From contig NC_066848.1 of assembly GCF_001640805.2 (NCBI RefSeq), positions 14,720,509 to 14,784,508 on the forward strand: a stretch of 64,000 bases of DNA, written 5' to 3'. Source of the DNA: Lates calcarifer. Lineage: Eukaryota > Chordata > Actinopteri > Centropomidae. Numbering within the stretch: position 1 is the first letter of the stretch; every line of letters starts with the position of its first letter. The position numbers were made by a program, and so were the translations under genes. The notes beneath the pieces were generated by a model. It saw only the letters and a list, made by a program, of their open reading frames with translations. It made no database searches and was not told where the DNA came from. Below are positions 27,277 through 39,109 of the stretch, in pieces.

Positions 27277-30200
27277 TCATGAACCCTCCTGGTCGTATTC
27301 TCCCAGCAGTTCCATGAGCGTTTCCTGGTTGGAGAACTCCTGCAGCGAGGAGTTCATCTCATCCAGCAGATCCTCTCCCAGCAGAAAGCTCTTGACGTCG
27401 TGGACCGTGATTCCAATCCGATGGTCTGTTATACGATCCTGGGCGAAGTTGTATGTCCGGATCTTCTCCGATCTGCCTTTGGTGCCAATCTGGAGGAGGA
27501 GAGAGAGGAACAAGACAATAAATCATCTGATCATTCAATGCATATGGAACTTTTTATACTGCGTTGATTTACTTGTTTGGCTGGTTAACTGCATTTTTAG
27601 CAACTTTTATTGAATTAATTTCATTACTGAAATTTCATTACTGTCAATAGTAATGAAATTCAGCACCCTAGATTTTTCAGATTATTTCAGAAAGACCACA
27701 TCACCTGTACTTTACGCTGGTTGTAGCGTTTGCTGGTCTCTTCCTCCAGCTTCATGCTGTACAGTTTTGCTCTCAGAGTCTTCATGGCTTTCTCCCTGTT
27801 CTTCAGCTGGGACCGTTCCTGCTGGCACTCTGCAACCACGCCTTACAAACACACACAAAAGTACTATTCTTATGTGGGCATCCCATTAATCTGTACTAAT
27901 TTCTCCTCATAAAAGCCCTGAAAACCTATTTTCTATTTATATCTATGAGCAAATATAGATAAATTATATGAATACAGTTTTCTGTCATAGTTAGAGCAGT
28001 TTTGCTTATTTCAAATGAAATATTTCTATATTTGTGTTTTTGTCTTTGCTCTTCCTACTGGTTTGAGGCAGGCAGGGCTCAAAGGTGCTTTAAAAGAAAG
28101 ACACATAAGATACTTTTTTTCCATTTGCGAACAAAGGAAGAGTAGCCCTGCAACCCCTGTCTGTTAATGTGCCACTGTTTAATACGCTAATCTGTAACAT
28201 GGTGTTGTATTACAACACATGGTGTTTGTGGTTTTTACCTGTAGGCAGGTGGACTATTCTGACCGCGCTGTCTGTGGTGTTGACATGTTGGCCTCCAGCT
28301 CCGCTCGCCCTCTTCGTGTCTATCCTCAGGTCCTTCGGGTTTATCGTGAAAGAGATCTAGCAGAAATGCACAAACACTCTTTACTCTTTACTCACAGTCT
28401 AAATTAAAAGCAGAAGAACAGAACTTCTCTTATCATCGTACCTGCGTGATTAATTCCATCCCACATCCCATTTCAACAGGAAATGCATCATATTAAGAAA
28501 ATAAGACACTCTCCGACATGTCTTTTTTTGTACTTGATTTGTATTGATTCCTACAGGAAAACTTGGCTGTTTTAACAGCAAGAAGGAAAACAACAGATAT
28601 GCACACGCTGTTTGTGTTTGCATCATCCATCCAGTCATCCACTCATCATGTTAAACAGTACCTCAGGGGGTTGGGGCAGCACAGCTACAGTCATGGTACT
28701 GGTGTGCATTCGGCTCTGTTTCTCAGTCTTGGGGATCCTCTGCACTCGATGGACTCCAGCTTCAAACTTCATCTTCTTGTAGCTCTGAGGGCCACTGATA
28801 CTGACTGAGGCGTGACGTAGTCCACCTAGGTGAGCAGTAAGCACAGATACTGAATTAAGATACGATAAATGTACTTTATTAATCCCGTGAGGGAAATTCT
28901 TGCATTACAGCAGGAGAGACAGCAACAACAGGTAACAACAGCAAAATGAAATGATCTTCAAAATATATACAAGAAAATAATTTAAGATTGTTACTTGCTT
29001 ATTTACAATAGAGGTGATTCTTTAGAGTCTCACGGCAAACTGGTGGCAATGAGTTGTAGATATTACTGTCAAAATCAGGCACTATTTTCACATTTAATTT
29101 CTGTATCTGTGGCATAACAAAGCTCCTCCTTGTGTTAAGAGTCAGTTATTGCAATACAAAAATAAAAAATGTATGTTTGTAAACCACCATTCGCCATCCG
29201 TCTCATATGTGTTGTCTATGTGAAGCCCTGATGTGATGTGGAGGTTTTCTGATGCTCTATACCAGCCTTTCTTCAAACATTTAAAACAAATCTAAATGAA
29301 AAAGGAAAGAAAATCTATGGAAGCGAAACATTAAATGTGTGGAGAAACAGTTTGTTATGCTTTGGGTGAACTGACCCTTTAATCCAGCAATAATCACTAG
29401 TGTATGTGTCCACTGACCTATGTCGCTGATCATGTGCTCCAGGATGTCAAAGGACCAACCATGATGCTGAGCGAAGCCCTGGTACATGTCAAACACCTTC
29501 AGAGGAGAGGAGACGGTACAAATCATTCAGTAAATACACAGAAATTGTTTTTTATGTTTTTTTATGTTCCTTATAGTCCTGTCTCCTCGTGTAGTACTGT
29601 CCTCCTGATGTAAAATCATATGGTGTTTCTGTAAGTAGGGGCATTCCCAAAACTTAAAAATACTCCTTTCTGGTTTGTTGATTTGTGGCCACCTTGTTAT
29701 AAAATGTATTTATTGTTCTTCCTTCCAAATAAACATGCTGCTACCTTCTTGTTCAGGTATTTTAACAGTTTAAAATGCCAAATGATACACACCTCAGCAG
29801 TGAACAGCATTGCCTCCTGACCCCCAACACCGGCTGTGACTTCCAGGATGAGGTCGCTCAGATCAGCCTCCTCTTCAGGGATCAACAGCTCCAGGATCTG
29901 ATTGGTGAAGCAGTTTGATTTGAGAGAAATGAAAAAAAAAAGCACAGTGAAAACATCATTGGTTAGTTCATGGTTTAACATTAGTTCTGTTATGTATTTA
30001 TTTTGCTGCAGCAGTTTGTCACAAATCTTATCACAGTTCTACCTTTTGCCTAAGATGGCTGAATGTCTTGCACACAGCCTTCTCTTTCCAGCTCAGCAAG
30101 TTCTCGCAGGGCTGGGTCTTCATCTTTGAGAAAAAAACAAAATCATGCAGTAAGCTAGGACTGTGTGATATCGCAGTGCTGAAACAATGAATGGAATAAT

Positions 30201-30888
30201 CAATTAGTTGATCAATGGAAAAATAAATACTATTTTGATTATCCATTAATCCATTTTAGTCAACAATAATGAAAAAATATTTGCAAGTTTTCTGTGTAAC
30301 TGTAAAGGTCACTCTAAATATATCTGTTATGTATAGGATATAGGATTACACATAGTAGTGTTTAAATCTTGTCTGCCCAATCCTCCATTCATTTTGAGCT
30401 TGGTGGTTAAAACAGGAGCTCAGTTTACTATGTAGATCTTTTTTCATCCAATGAAATCTGTCTATTGTCACATAAGAAACAGAACTGACTTAGTAACTGG
30501 AGATAATCCACCTAAACTATTTATTGTCCTTTTGTGGCAGTAGCAGAGCAGTCTCACCTTTCAGGAGCATCTCAGTCTCAGTGATCTCTTTGTGTTTGGT
30601 GTCCAGCTCCCTGATGCTCTGGATGAGAGGGGCCAGCTGGGACACTTTACTCCTCTTGGTCCTCATCTCATCCTGACTACATTGCTCCTCCGTCGCACTG
30701 GTGTTGACTGCTCTCAAACATTCACTGTACTCTGTCTCCATCTTCTTCAGGTACTCCTGCAGAGACCTCCTGGCAAAAAGCTCATCCAATGACAATAACT
30801 TGGCCACCAGCGACGGTGTGCCAGTGTGAAAAGTTCTTGTAGTTCTGCCACAGTGATTTTGAAATCTAACAGTTTGGTTGAAGGACAT
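27277..30888 (-). CDS. mtrf1l: Mitochondrial translational release factor 1-like (one frame break in exon 2)
   Basis: MTRF1L is a mitochondrial class-I peptide release factor that hydrolyses peptidyl-tRNA at UAA and UAG. Coding exons in order: 30558-30888, 30043-30123, 29793-29897, 29418-29496, 28662-28825, 28239-28356, 27705-27841, 27277-27489. All junctions are GT-AG and in phase. Visible features are an Arg-rich N-terminus (targeting peptide), [12 protein letters not shown], the codon-reading PKT motif (about residues 230-232), the catalytic GGQ (about 274-276, in [16 protein letters not shown]) and SEKIRTYNF near the end. Exon 2 is 81 bp. The duplicated base at 30057/30058 shifts the frame after VQDIQ and gives a stop two codons later. 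Removing it restores HLRQK and joins exon 3 in phase, giving 408 aa against 380 in human. A catalytic factor with seven clean exons is unlikely to be dead, so assembly error is my preferred reading. Confidence 0.9.
27631..27660. repeat. Short inverted repeat in MTRF1L intron 7
   Basis: AATTTCATTACT at 27631-27642 and its exact complement at 27649-27660 leave a 6-nt loop (gtcaat). A third partial copy (aatttcattact) precedes it at 27617-27628. It is probably a remnant of a small duplicated sequence. Confidence 0.6.
28862..28945. repeat. Dispersed teleost repeat fragment in MTRF1L intron 4
   Basis: 'gtactttattaatcccgtgagggaaattcttgcattacagcag' is the familiar fish repeat segment 'TACTTTATTGATCCC..GAGGGAAATTC', known to me as the end of a dispersed element. 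Only the terminal part is present. Confidence 0.6.
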
Positions 30889-31569
30889 TTGGTGATTTCT
30901 GAAAAGGAGGTATCAACTTATGAAAGACACACTTTCCTGTTGGAAAGAGGGTTACAGCTCTTCTGTAAGCCATTGTATAAGCAGATTTGGTGGGAAGATT
31001 GACTGTAAAGCGGTACAAACATATTCCTCATATAACTTGGCTTCGGCACATGCTGTTCTCCTTTGCGGAAGGAACATAAAACCATTCAAGAATGTGATAG
31101 TTTTAAATGTTTTTATTTCTCAGAAAAGTATATGCCAGTCTTACTTCAATAACAATTTATATTCTGTTGTTAAATCCGGAAGATATTAATTCGGCATAGT
31201 CCACCAAGCGCTGCTTTATTTTAATGAAATTTACAGTTTTGTGATTGATTCACATCGCCAACAACCACAATAAATGTGAACCAACTACCACAACCCAATC
31301 TGAAAATTTAGAATTAAAAAAACTGTGAAATAAATTGGCTTGCTGTGATTAAAGGCTGGATTTAAACCTACATTACATTATACGGACATCTGAGAAGTAA
31401 ACAGTTCACTAACATTGTCTAGCTACCTAATAGACTATGTAATCTTTAAGTCAAACAAACGGTCGAATGCCTCCATTAGATTTTTCCTGTTAGCGGAAAC
31501 ATCGATACGTCTATAACGAAAATCATGAATTGTCTAAAGACTGTGTATCAAGTGATTGTCGAGGTTTGT

Positions 31570-31680
31570 TAGAAGAAATAATGCTCCTTTACCACCTTGC
31601 TGAAGGGCGCAGACATATTGAATGTCACACGCATGCGCAGTGGATGGGGCGTTACGAACCACGCCCCCTACAAAACACGG
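31570..31680 (-). promoter_or_regulatory. mtrf1l: Probable MTRF1L promoter with NRF-1 motif
   Basis: CACGCATGCGCAG at 31628-31640 matches the NRF-1 core (YGCGCAYGCGCR), typical of nuclear genes for mitochondrial proteins. A GC box (acgccccct) follows near 31661. A plausible minus-strand donor (caag/gtggtaaag, near 31590) and an acceptor (ttttcag just upstream of the ATG at 30888) suggest a non-coding first exon here and an intron of about 0.7 kb. Confidence 0.55.
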
Positions 31681-32460
31681 TCTGTGTATACGACTGACTG
31701 TGATCCAGAATATTTTAACGTTTGGTATCGTTTATGAAATTACGGCTTTATTATTATTATTTTTTTACATAAATGAACAAAACTAAGAAGTAGAGCTGGT
31801 GACTGTTGGAACAGTGCAAAAGACCACACAAGATGGTTTTAGAGGGATGTGTCAGTCGAGTCTGAATGAGTGTGTTCTGTATAAAATTGCTGTTTCTGCA
31901 TATGTTAACAATATTCAAACATAGGTTTCCCCTTAAAATGTTTAAAGTGAGGAATTATACGTTTTAATTGTATTTTACTCAAACAACACAACTTTCATCA
32001 ATGGGACACTTTGTAGTGCCCATGTTGTGATGGACACCATGCCCTGGTAGCATATTTGCAAACCCGCCAGAACAAAGTATGGAGGTAAGATATTCTACAT
32101 TATCACATATGTTATTTCATTTGAATTTTGAATGGTCTCTAAATTTCCATAAGGGATAAAGACTCACATTTGAATTTAATTCTGTGGCCAGGGACATCCA
32201 TGGCAACTTTAGATTAGTTTCTAATCAGGCATTGTAGGCTCATTTTACATTTGTATGAGCTGTCACATTCCATACTACTGTACTGTAAGTACTAATGGAA
32301 ACAATGAAATAATATCCTAATATGACTTTTTTTTTTTTTTGGCAAAAAGTCAATAAGCAAAGTTCTTTTAAAAAATATTGTGACACACTTATTGCTCTCA
32401 AATCTCACTTATTGCTCTACAAATCAGATTTTTATGTGATTTATAATCATCTATGGCATA

Positions 32461-33210
32461 TTTTCTGCCTTTCTTTTAGGATGTGCTGTCTATAAATGCC
32501 ATCTTGGCTGTTTGGCCAGCAGCCATTATCACAGTGGCTTTTGTCCCTGCATCATTGCAAGAAAGGAGTATTTCCTTAATCACTTTAAAAACTGCTGCAC
32601 TCAGCAAGCATCTCCAGCTGTTCCAGCTGCAATGGCAAGTGCTATGACGAAGGCTTCGGACGCTGTTGTGGCACGTACTGCAACAAATATGATGCAGACT
32701 TTGACATCAGCAGCTCCACCAGTGATGTCAGCAGAGACAGTTGGTCCTGCAAAGACTCGGGGGACTGCTCTGATGATGGCTTGACAAAGGCCCCTGCAAC
32801 CACAGAGGCAGTGACTCTGGCAGCTTCCCCAAAGGAAACAGCTTTGATAATTGCAGATCCAATACTATCAGCAACAATGGCCCTCAAAATATTGAGTTCA
32901 AGGTACACAATAACAACATGTGGTTTGTGTAATTGGCAACTTGAGAAAAAAAACCTCAAGCTGCACATACAAAGACAGCACTCAACGAAAAGTCAGACAT
33001 TACTGCAAATCATCACCTAAAGTCTGTGTGTTGATTAAAAAAAAGTCTGACAGTCACTAGTTCACCTGATGTTCTGGAGGTAGAAATTCTGACAGAGATT
33101 GTAATGGAGAACTGGTTCAGCAAGAACACAGAGAGTGATTTCTTCGTCGTCTTTCTATTTCACAGTGTTTGTACATTGAACATCAACTGAAAGCATCTAA
33201 TAAAGTTTGA
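32461..33210 (+). pseudogene. Broken zinc-finger-like ORF (two cysteine/histidine fingers in different frames)
   Basis: After an acceptor-like ttcttttag (32479), one frame reads YKCHLGCLASSHYHSGFCPC then EYFLNHFKNCC, and stops at 32784. A second frame, open across 32781-33020, ends with a C2H2-like finger: TTCGLCNWQLEKKNLKLHI, then QRQH. Between the fingers lies an Ala/Thr/Ser-rich linker. The arrangement resembles lineage-expanded fish proteins with an N-terminal Cys-rich finger, a Ser/Thr linker and a C-terminal KKNLxxHIxRxH finger, but I cannot name the gene. No ATG fits the first frame; an upstream exon ending atggag/gtaaga (32079-32084) joins it out of phase. A missing base near 32780 (or two extra) would unite the frames. 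AATAAA at 33199-33204 fits a transcript end. Confidence 0.4.
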
Positions 33211-34080
33211 TCATGACTTGAGTGAGGATTTCCTCCCATGTGTATTTGCCTAAAACGCACATAAAAACCATGCAACTAAAGTAAAAAGTGTAAAGTGAAA
33301 CACAACAGGTAATGTAAACTAAACCAAACTGCCACATCCCCCAGCTCCCCTCTTCCTAGTTTCAATGAAAGAGCCACTTCACACATTCCAGGCAGGGGTG
33401 TGAACTCAACTGTCCTTTGAATGGCCAGTCTTTTTAGCTTTCCCCCCTCCAAACTGTGGGATTCCTGACAGAATTAAGATAATTTTTCTCCTCCAGTCTC
33501 ATCTTTTGTGTTTACCTTGCAAAATTACACCAGTTAATAGTATACCAATAACTACAACACTAACTAAAATAACCTTTTTTAACAACGCAATTTGACTTGA
33601 TTCACATTTTGTACTTTGTGGAATGGAAGGAATGTAAAACTAACAAACAATAAATAGTGTACACTATCTCACACAGTATCCCAATTATACACTGGTGAAC
33701 ATGTGAGGAATGTATTGTATTGAATGTTTGTGAAAGTGTATTTCACATGTAAAAATGGTTCATGGTAGATTTATCATGAACTCCCTTAGCAATATTGACC
33801 TGCATATATATTGTTGTGATTTTTTGAATGATTACAGTGCACCACTTCTACAATATTTCTACTTTTACTATAATGTAGCCCTATATTCAATTCGGCTGCG
33901 GCTTGGTAGCTTCAGATATTTCAGTGCTGTAGATAGAACCTAGTTTATGTGAGCAACAACTACTGTGATAGAGTACAGCGAGGCCATCATTATGTTCATT
34001 TCCGAGTACCACGTAGGGAGGGAAAAACCAGTGGGATTACGTAGACTGCGCGCTGACATCACTGCCTAAAATAGCAGTCC
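33211..34080. other. Spacer upstream of FBXO5
   Basis: This is AT-rich and non-repetitive by eye. No gene or recognised element was found. Confidence 0.5.
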
Positions 34081-34082
34081 CC

Positions 34083-34160
34083 ATTGGTTGATAGTTTAAA
34101 GGGACAGCCACCCACCTCGCTGTGATTGGTTTGCGCCTTTTGAGCACGGATTTCGAATAA
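34083..34160 (+). promoter_or_regulatory. fbxo5: FBXO5 promoter: two inverted CCAAT boxes and a CHR-like TTCGAA
   Basis: ATTGG occurs at 34083-34087 and 34125-34129, and TTCGAA at 34152-34157, just upstream of the presumed start. NF-Y sites placed about 30 bp before a CHR (TTYGAA) are the hallmark of DREAM/MuvB-controlled G2/M genes. EMI1 is a cell-cycle gene, so the layout fits. No strict TATA box is seen. Confidence 0.6.
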
Positions 34161-34199
34161 GAAGCAACGACTGGCGGATTTTTAGTTGAGCATTTAAAA

Positions 34200-37100
34200 C
34201 AGATAGAGCGGGTCTCGGTCGCCGGTCAGTTCAGTTGGCAAAAGGAGGGAAGCAAGAATCTGCTTTGGATAATACTATCTACAAACATAAGGTAAGATGT
34301 TTTACTTAACATCTCCCAGCCTCCGAAGTGTCGATATTAAGATGCTAGGTGTGTAATAATGGGTTTGTCAGCAACGTTAGCTAGCCTGAGTAACGTTACT
34401 CATTAGTTAGGTCGGTCGAAAAGCAATGGGAATGAAATGTCTACTAACAATACGAACGGACACTATGCTGAGTTTCAGAGTATATTTAGTACTGATAGTT
34501 TTGGTAAATGCTGTTGCAGAAGAGCTGGTAAAGTAAGTTTCCGTCTTAGTTTTAAACTAGTCATACGCCCACTGTACGCGCGAAAATGTAGGTCAGTAAA
34601 TGATGTTATCTGGCACTAGACATTTATCTGTTAATAAGCATTAGGTTATAGCATAGGGGGAGTTTTGTGTCGAAAACACGAACATATGCATTTAATGACT
34701 TGGGTCCTCTGGGTGAGTATATTCACGTCACTGCTGATACCTTTCCGCCAAATCTACATCGCGCCAAAACCAACCATTTGTTTTGTAAAATATTTGGCGG
34801 TAGAGTGCCAAATTATATTCAAAGTTGGTCTTAACAATTTAATAACAATATGGTCATGTTATTTCCGCATTCATGTCAGGAATCTTAATAGCTAATATTG
34901 ATGTTGGAGGTAGCAAGGCCTACGTTAGCTTGCATGAGAGAAGCCATGCTGACAGTCACATTCAGTATGTAAAGTTTAATATAATCTCCTGATCTGTCTG
35001 CTTTATCTAGGAGTCTACATACAAGACGGTGTGTATGTTTCATCCTAAGAAAGCCACAATGAAATGCCCTCGCTACGAGGTCACCAAGACCAACAATATG
35101 GAGAAAAGCTCTGCTAATGTGGCTGCTGCAGAGTACAAGGGGCTTCACCACAAAGCTTCCCCAATGAAAGAGCCCACCCCCATCAAACCTCAGTGCCCAC
35201 CTGCAGGGGTGACCACAGTGTTGTTCTCTCTCAACAACACCACCAGAGCAGTCCACAACAAGGAAAACAGCACCAGCAGGGAGCATGACAGGACTCTGGA
35301 TGAAGGGCATGAGGACAGCGGTTATTTGTCTCTACACAACAGCCAGATTGATGATCACCATGGGGATGAAGAGGACGACCACATCCAGAAAAAACTCACA
35401 GCAGCTCTGCTGCCTTCCTCTACACATCATGAAAAGACAATCTCACCAAATAATTCTCCCTCCAAATGTCAAGGGAGGACAAACTCTAGCTATCCAGTGG
35501 TGGCGGCTTCCACTCCTGTAGATCGTCCCAGGAGGAGAACAGCAGCATATTCATCATCATCCACCCCTTCCAATCGTCACAGTGACCCCAACCTGCCTAT
35601 ATTGAAGTTTCAGCAGGCTGTGTGTGAGGAGCTTGCCAAGAGCTATCGGAAGAATAAGAAGTAAGATTTTATTCTCATATTGTGGCTTTAAAGAGAGCAA
35701 CAAAGACATTTTACTCATTTGCTGCTGGCAGGTACTAGATACTGGCCTATATTAGGGGCAGAAAAGCACCAAATGTCTCTGCCTATGGTATATCTTAACA
35801 AACTGTAATAAGGGAGTGGGAAGTCTGTTTTCATAGTCCTATACTCAGTGAAACCATATTAGGGTTTAAGATTAAGAAAATTACTTCTCACATCCACTAT
35901 TCCATTTGACCGAACAAGACTTGCACAAATGTAAAATGTTCAGTAAATAAGTGAATCACAGTTGTTTTTCTGTGTCTCAGGTATGACTGGAGCATTGTCT
36001 CAAAGGTGGCAGAGGATTATCTTTTGGATCGGGTGATCGGAGGCCAGATGGGCCGGGAGTATGTCGACATGTTCACATCACTGCTGTCCAGGAACATGAG
36101 AAGCATCCTGACCAACATCCTGGCCCTGCTGGGAGACATGGACCTCATTAGGTAAACTTCAAATGCTTCACCATGTTGAGAGACGGATGTGTTTTATCTA
36201 TCTGTTTAAAGCCAAACACAATTAGCAACTGTTGTAAATAATTCAACTCTCTCTTCATAGTTACCGTGTCTTCTCTTTATTCATCACATGTTCACCTTTT
36301 CTCACCCCACAGCTGTAAGAAAGTGAGCAGGACATGGAGGAAGATCATCTGTGAGGATACTACAGCTCTGAGCAGGTGTCGGCAAGCTGAGGAAGCACTC
36401 AGGGTGAGGAAACCCACACACAAACCCACGCAAGTGTTCTCACATTTAAGAAACATAAGTGAGAAACTGGTATTTTGTTGCCTTGGATCATCAGTGGGAT
36501 TGTACACTTACAGAGGAAAGATGCTGCCTCTGATCTTTACATGCTTGGCATGATGAATCATAGCTCAAACACACACCATGTATGTCCTGAAATGATACTA
36601 GGAATTCTTAAGTGCTAAAGTTGAAGGCAACTGGAAGCCCAGTAGCCTTCAACTTAAGCACTTAAGACTACCATGACCTGGATGACTGAGAACCTTCACA
36701 GAGACACTGGGAATTACACCACAGAACAACCACCTTATATTGCTTTTATCATCAAACTCAAAAAAATCACACATTTCTAAATTTGTATTCAATTTAACTT
36801 GAGGTTTGGTGTATGTTTTATCTTAATTTGTGTTTCATGTGGATCTTTCAAGATCGCAGTGCATGTTCAGGCATACTTGGTTTAAAAACTGTGAAATACT
36901 AATACCCACTGAAACCTATTCTATGTGTTTTGCATGTTCTAAACAGTTTGTTTATTCTTTTGTTTAGGAGTCAAGGAGCTCTTTGAGACAAAGGGGTTGT
37001 GGTCTAACAAGAGATGTGGCTGTGTCCAGGATGGTGCTATCCTGCATGCAGACCCTGGCCTCATCAAGCACTCCATCATCATCATCATCATCATCATCCT

Positions 37101-38340
37101 CTTCTTCCTCATCTGCCCAGAGCTGCAAGGTCAATAGACGAACTCCTCTCTCTCAAAAGGGCAACATGCCCAATTCTCAGTGTACACGCTTCAAAGATTA
37201 CATGCAGGTGAGTGTTCTGCATCTAACTTATTTTCATTATTGATTTAATCTACCAGTTATTTTTTCTGTAACTTATTTGGCCCTATAAAAGAAAATTGTG
37301 AAAATGCCAATCAGTGTACCAAAGTCAAAGGGCTAAATGTCCAGATGTATTTATTTTAATACAATGTAAGACAACTAATGACAGTAAAATATTATTTTTG
37401 AGAACCCGGAACCATCGGTAAGCAATAAGCATTTTTACTTGAAAATAGTTGCTGATTAGTTTTTCTATTCATCCATATATTGGATGATTATTGCAGCCCT
37501 AGTATAAAGGTATATTGGGGTTGTCACAGTGAAACCTGCTGGAGTTTTGGTGTGGCATTGCTCTTGCATACAATAGTGAAAAATAAATTTTAGGCTATGG
37601 GCATACATTAATGTATTTTTCTTGAGATTCTAGCTTTAACTAATGCATGTCTTCTGTCCAGGCTGCCAGCACTCTGAAGCAACACGAGTCTCTGCGTCCC
37701 TGCAAGCGCTGCGGATCACCAGCAACTCATTCAGCTGAGACCCAGAGGGCCACATGCACACGCCTCAACTGTCTCTTCGACTTCTGCACCTGCTGTCAGG
37801 AGGCTTTCCACGGCTCGACACCCTGCCGAACGGTGCAGCCCAGGACCCAGTTTCTCAGTTCCAAGACAACCCCGATCATACCGGGGAGCGCTCGCAGCAA
37901 GAGGAACATCAGGCGCTTATGACAGAGTTTTACTGAGATTTTAATCACTGACTGTTTTAACTGGGCAGGGTCATCTCTCTCTGCACCGGCAGCTTGGACA
38001 GCGAGGGATGTTTTTTTTTTTTTTAATGCAAGGATGGTCTGGAAGTGGCTTCTGCATGTGAACAATGTGGCAATAAAAATTTGTGTAACAGGCAGACCTA
38101 AATCCATCTGAATCAACTGACTGAAGCACTTGTTAAAAAAAAAAAACACTACTGGGACAATCAACCAGAAAGTGTCATCTGGCTAAAACTGTTGTCGTCT
38201 GTGAGCGACAAACAAATCTGATGCCAAAAAGACTGATATCCTTTAAAATGTACAATTTTATTATGTTTTAAAATGAAATGTATGTAAATGTATTTTATTG
38301 TCACATTTTAAATAGTTTTGTATATATTTTTTGCAATAAA
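34200..38340 (+). CDS. fbxo5: F-box only protein 5 (early mitotic inhibitor 1)
   Basis: EMI1 inhibits the anaphase-promoting complex APC/C during S and G2 phases. The non-coding exon 1 ends at 34291. Coding exons: 35035-35660 (ATG at 35035; exon begins 35011), 35981-36151, 36313-36403, 36968-37207, 37662-37922 (TGA). They total 1389 nt, or 462 aa, against 447 in human. Features in order: conserved HNKEN (about 74-78); a beta-TrCP phosphodegron DSGYLS (94-99) in the DEGHEDSGYLSL context; an F-box region encoded by exons 3-4 (LLGDMDLISCKKVSRTWRK); a Ser homopolymer in exon 5; a zinc-binding region with ligands C390, C393, C408, C413, C418, C421, H426 and C431; and the C-terminal RRL tail that docks on APC/C. 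Met9 (MKCPRYEV) is an alternative start. Polyadenylation signals are at 38072 and 38335. The frame is intact. Confidence 0.95.
36607..36666. repeat. 60-nt near-perfect hairpin in FBXO5 intron 4
   Basis: Arms 36607-36628 and 36645-36666 are complementary over 22 bp with one mismatch. The centre also pairs (actgg with ccagt), leaving only a 4-nt AAGC loop. It is most likely a small foldback element rather than a conserved RNA. Confidence 0.8.
37069..37115 (+). repeat. fbxo5: (TCA)n/(TCN)n tract encoding polyserine in FBXO5 exon 5
   Basis: A coding trinucleotide run gives about 19 serines, with one Thr-Pro near the start. Human FBXO5 has no comparable run in this segment, which lies in the linker between the F-box and the zinc-binding region, so length variation there is likely tolerated. 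Confidence 0.85.
38072..38077 (+). terminator. fbxo5: FBXO5 polyadenylation signal, proximal
   Basis: AATAAA lies 150 nt past the stop codon. A second AATAAA at 38335-38340 could give a longer 3' UTR. Confidence 0.55.
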
Positions 38341-39094
38341 TGTTAATTTTCAGGATATCTTTAAATGTTCAGATTCAGTGTATCTGTGTTTCATGTAAAT
38401 AGACGTTTCATAAAACTTAACTTTTTTTGTCGGTCTTCATTTATCCCAGAGCTACATGCACTCCAGTTGAGTTTTACCATTGAAATGGTGAAAATTGAGT
38501 TATGTATTTAAGTCAATTGACAGAACATTAATCTGCAACAGATAATTGATAATCAAATGTGAAGATAATCTTTAGTTGCATTCACAAACAATTAAAAAAA
38601 TAGTTACAACAGTAAAATACCACTGTGAAGAAGATGTGAATTAATGTATGAGTAGTATTAATCCAATTATATAATATGTGACAGTCGCAGGATATTTTTT
38701 ATACTACTTTACTTTAGAAAACTTTAAGTACATTTCTTTGATTACATACTTTTGCTTTTGATGCAGAACTTTTATAGTGCGCTGTTTGTACTTTTACTTG
38801 AGGACCTGAGTACTTCTACCACTCTACTTCCAGCACAGTCTTGCAGGTACATAATTTTTTACTGCGTCATCATTTCACTGTGTCAAAAGGCTACTTTATT
38901 TAAGGGGTTCTTATTTACACTTCTACAGTGTTCAAGGAAAAACAGTCTTTCTTCTGCATTGTTTTAAATGTGTTAGGTGTTATCTAACCATTTAAACGCA
39001 AATGGAAACCTTCAATTAAACCTTCAATACTTGGATAATGTGTACGTATTACAGTTTGTGTGATGTTTAAGCCCTGGTCACGTCCTGATTTATA

Positions 39095-39109
39095 TCACTA
39101 GAGGGCAGC
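39095..39109 (+). promoter_or_regulatory. CTCF-like motif downstream of FBXO5
   Basis: TCACTAGAGGGCAGC matches 14 of 15 positions of the CTCF core. It lies between the FBXO5 3' end and the VIP domain. Confidence 0.45.

Noticed and set aside
34885..35310. 141-aa minus-strand frame over FBXO5 exon 2
   Set aside because: It is antisense to conserved FBXO5 coding sequence and has no homology I recognise.
36983..37211. His-rich ORF over FBXO5 exon 5
   Set aside because: It is an out-of-frame reading of the (TCA)n polyserine tract.
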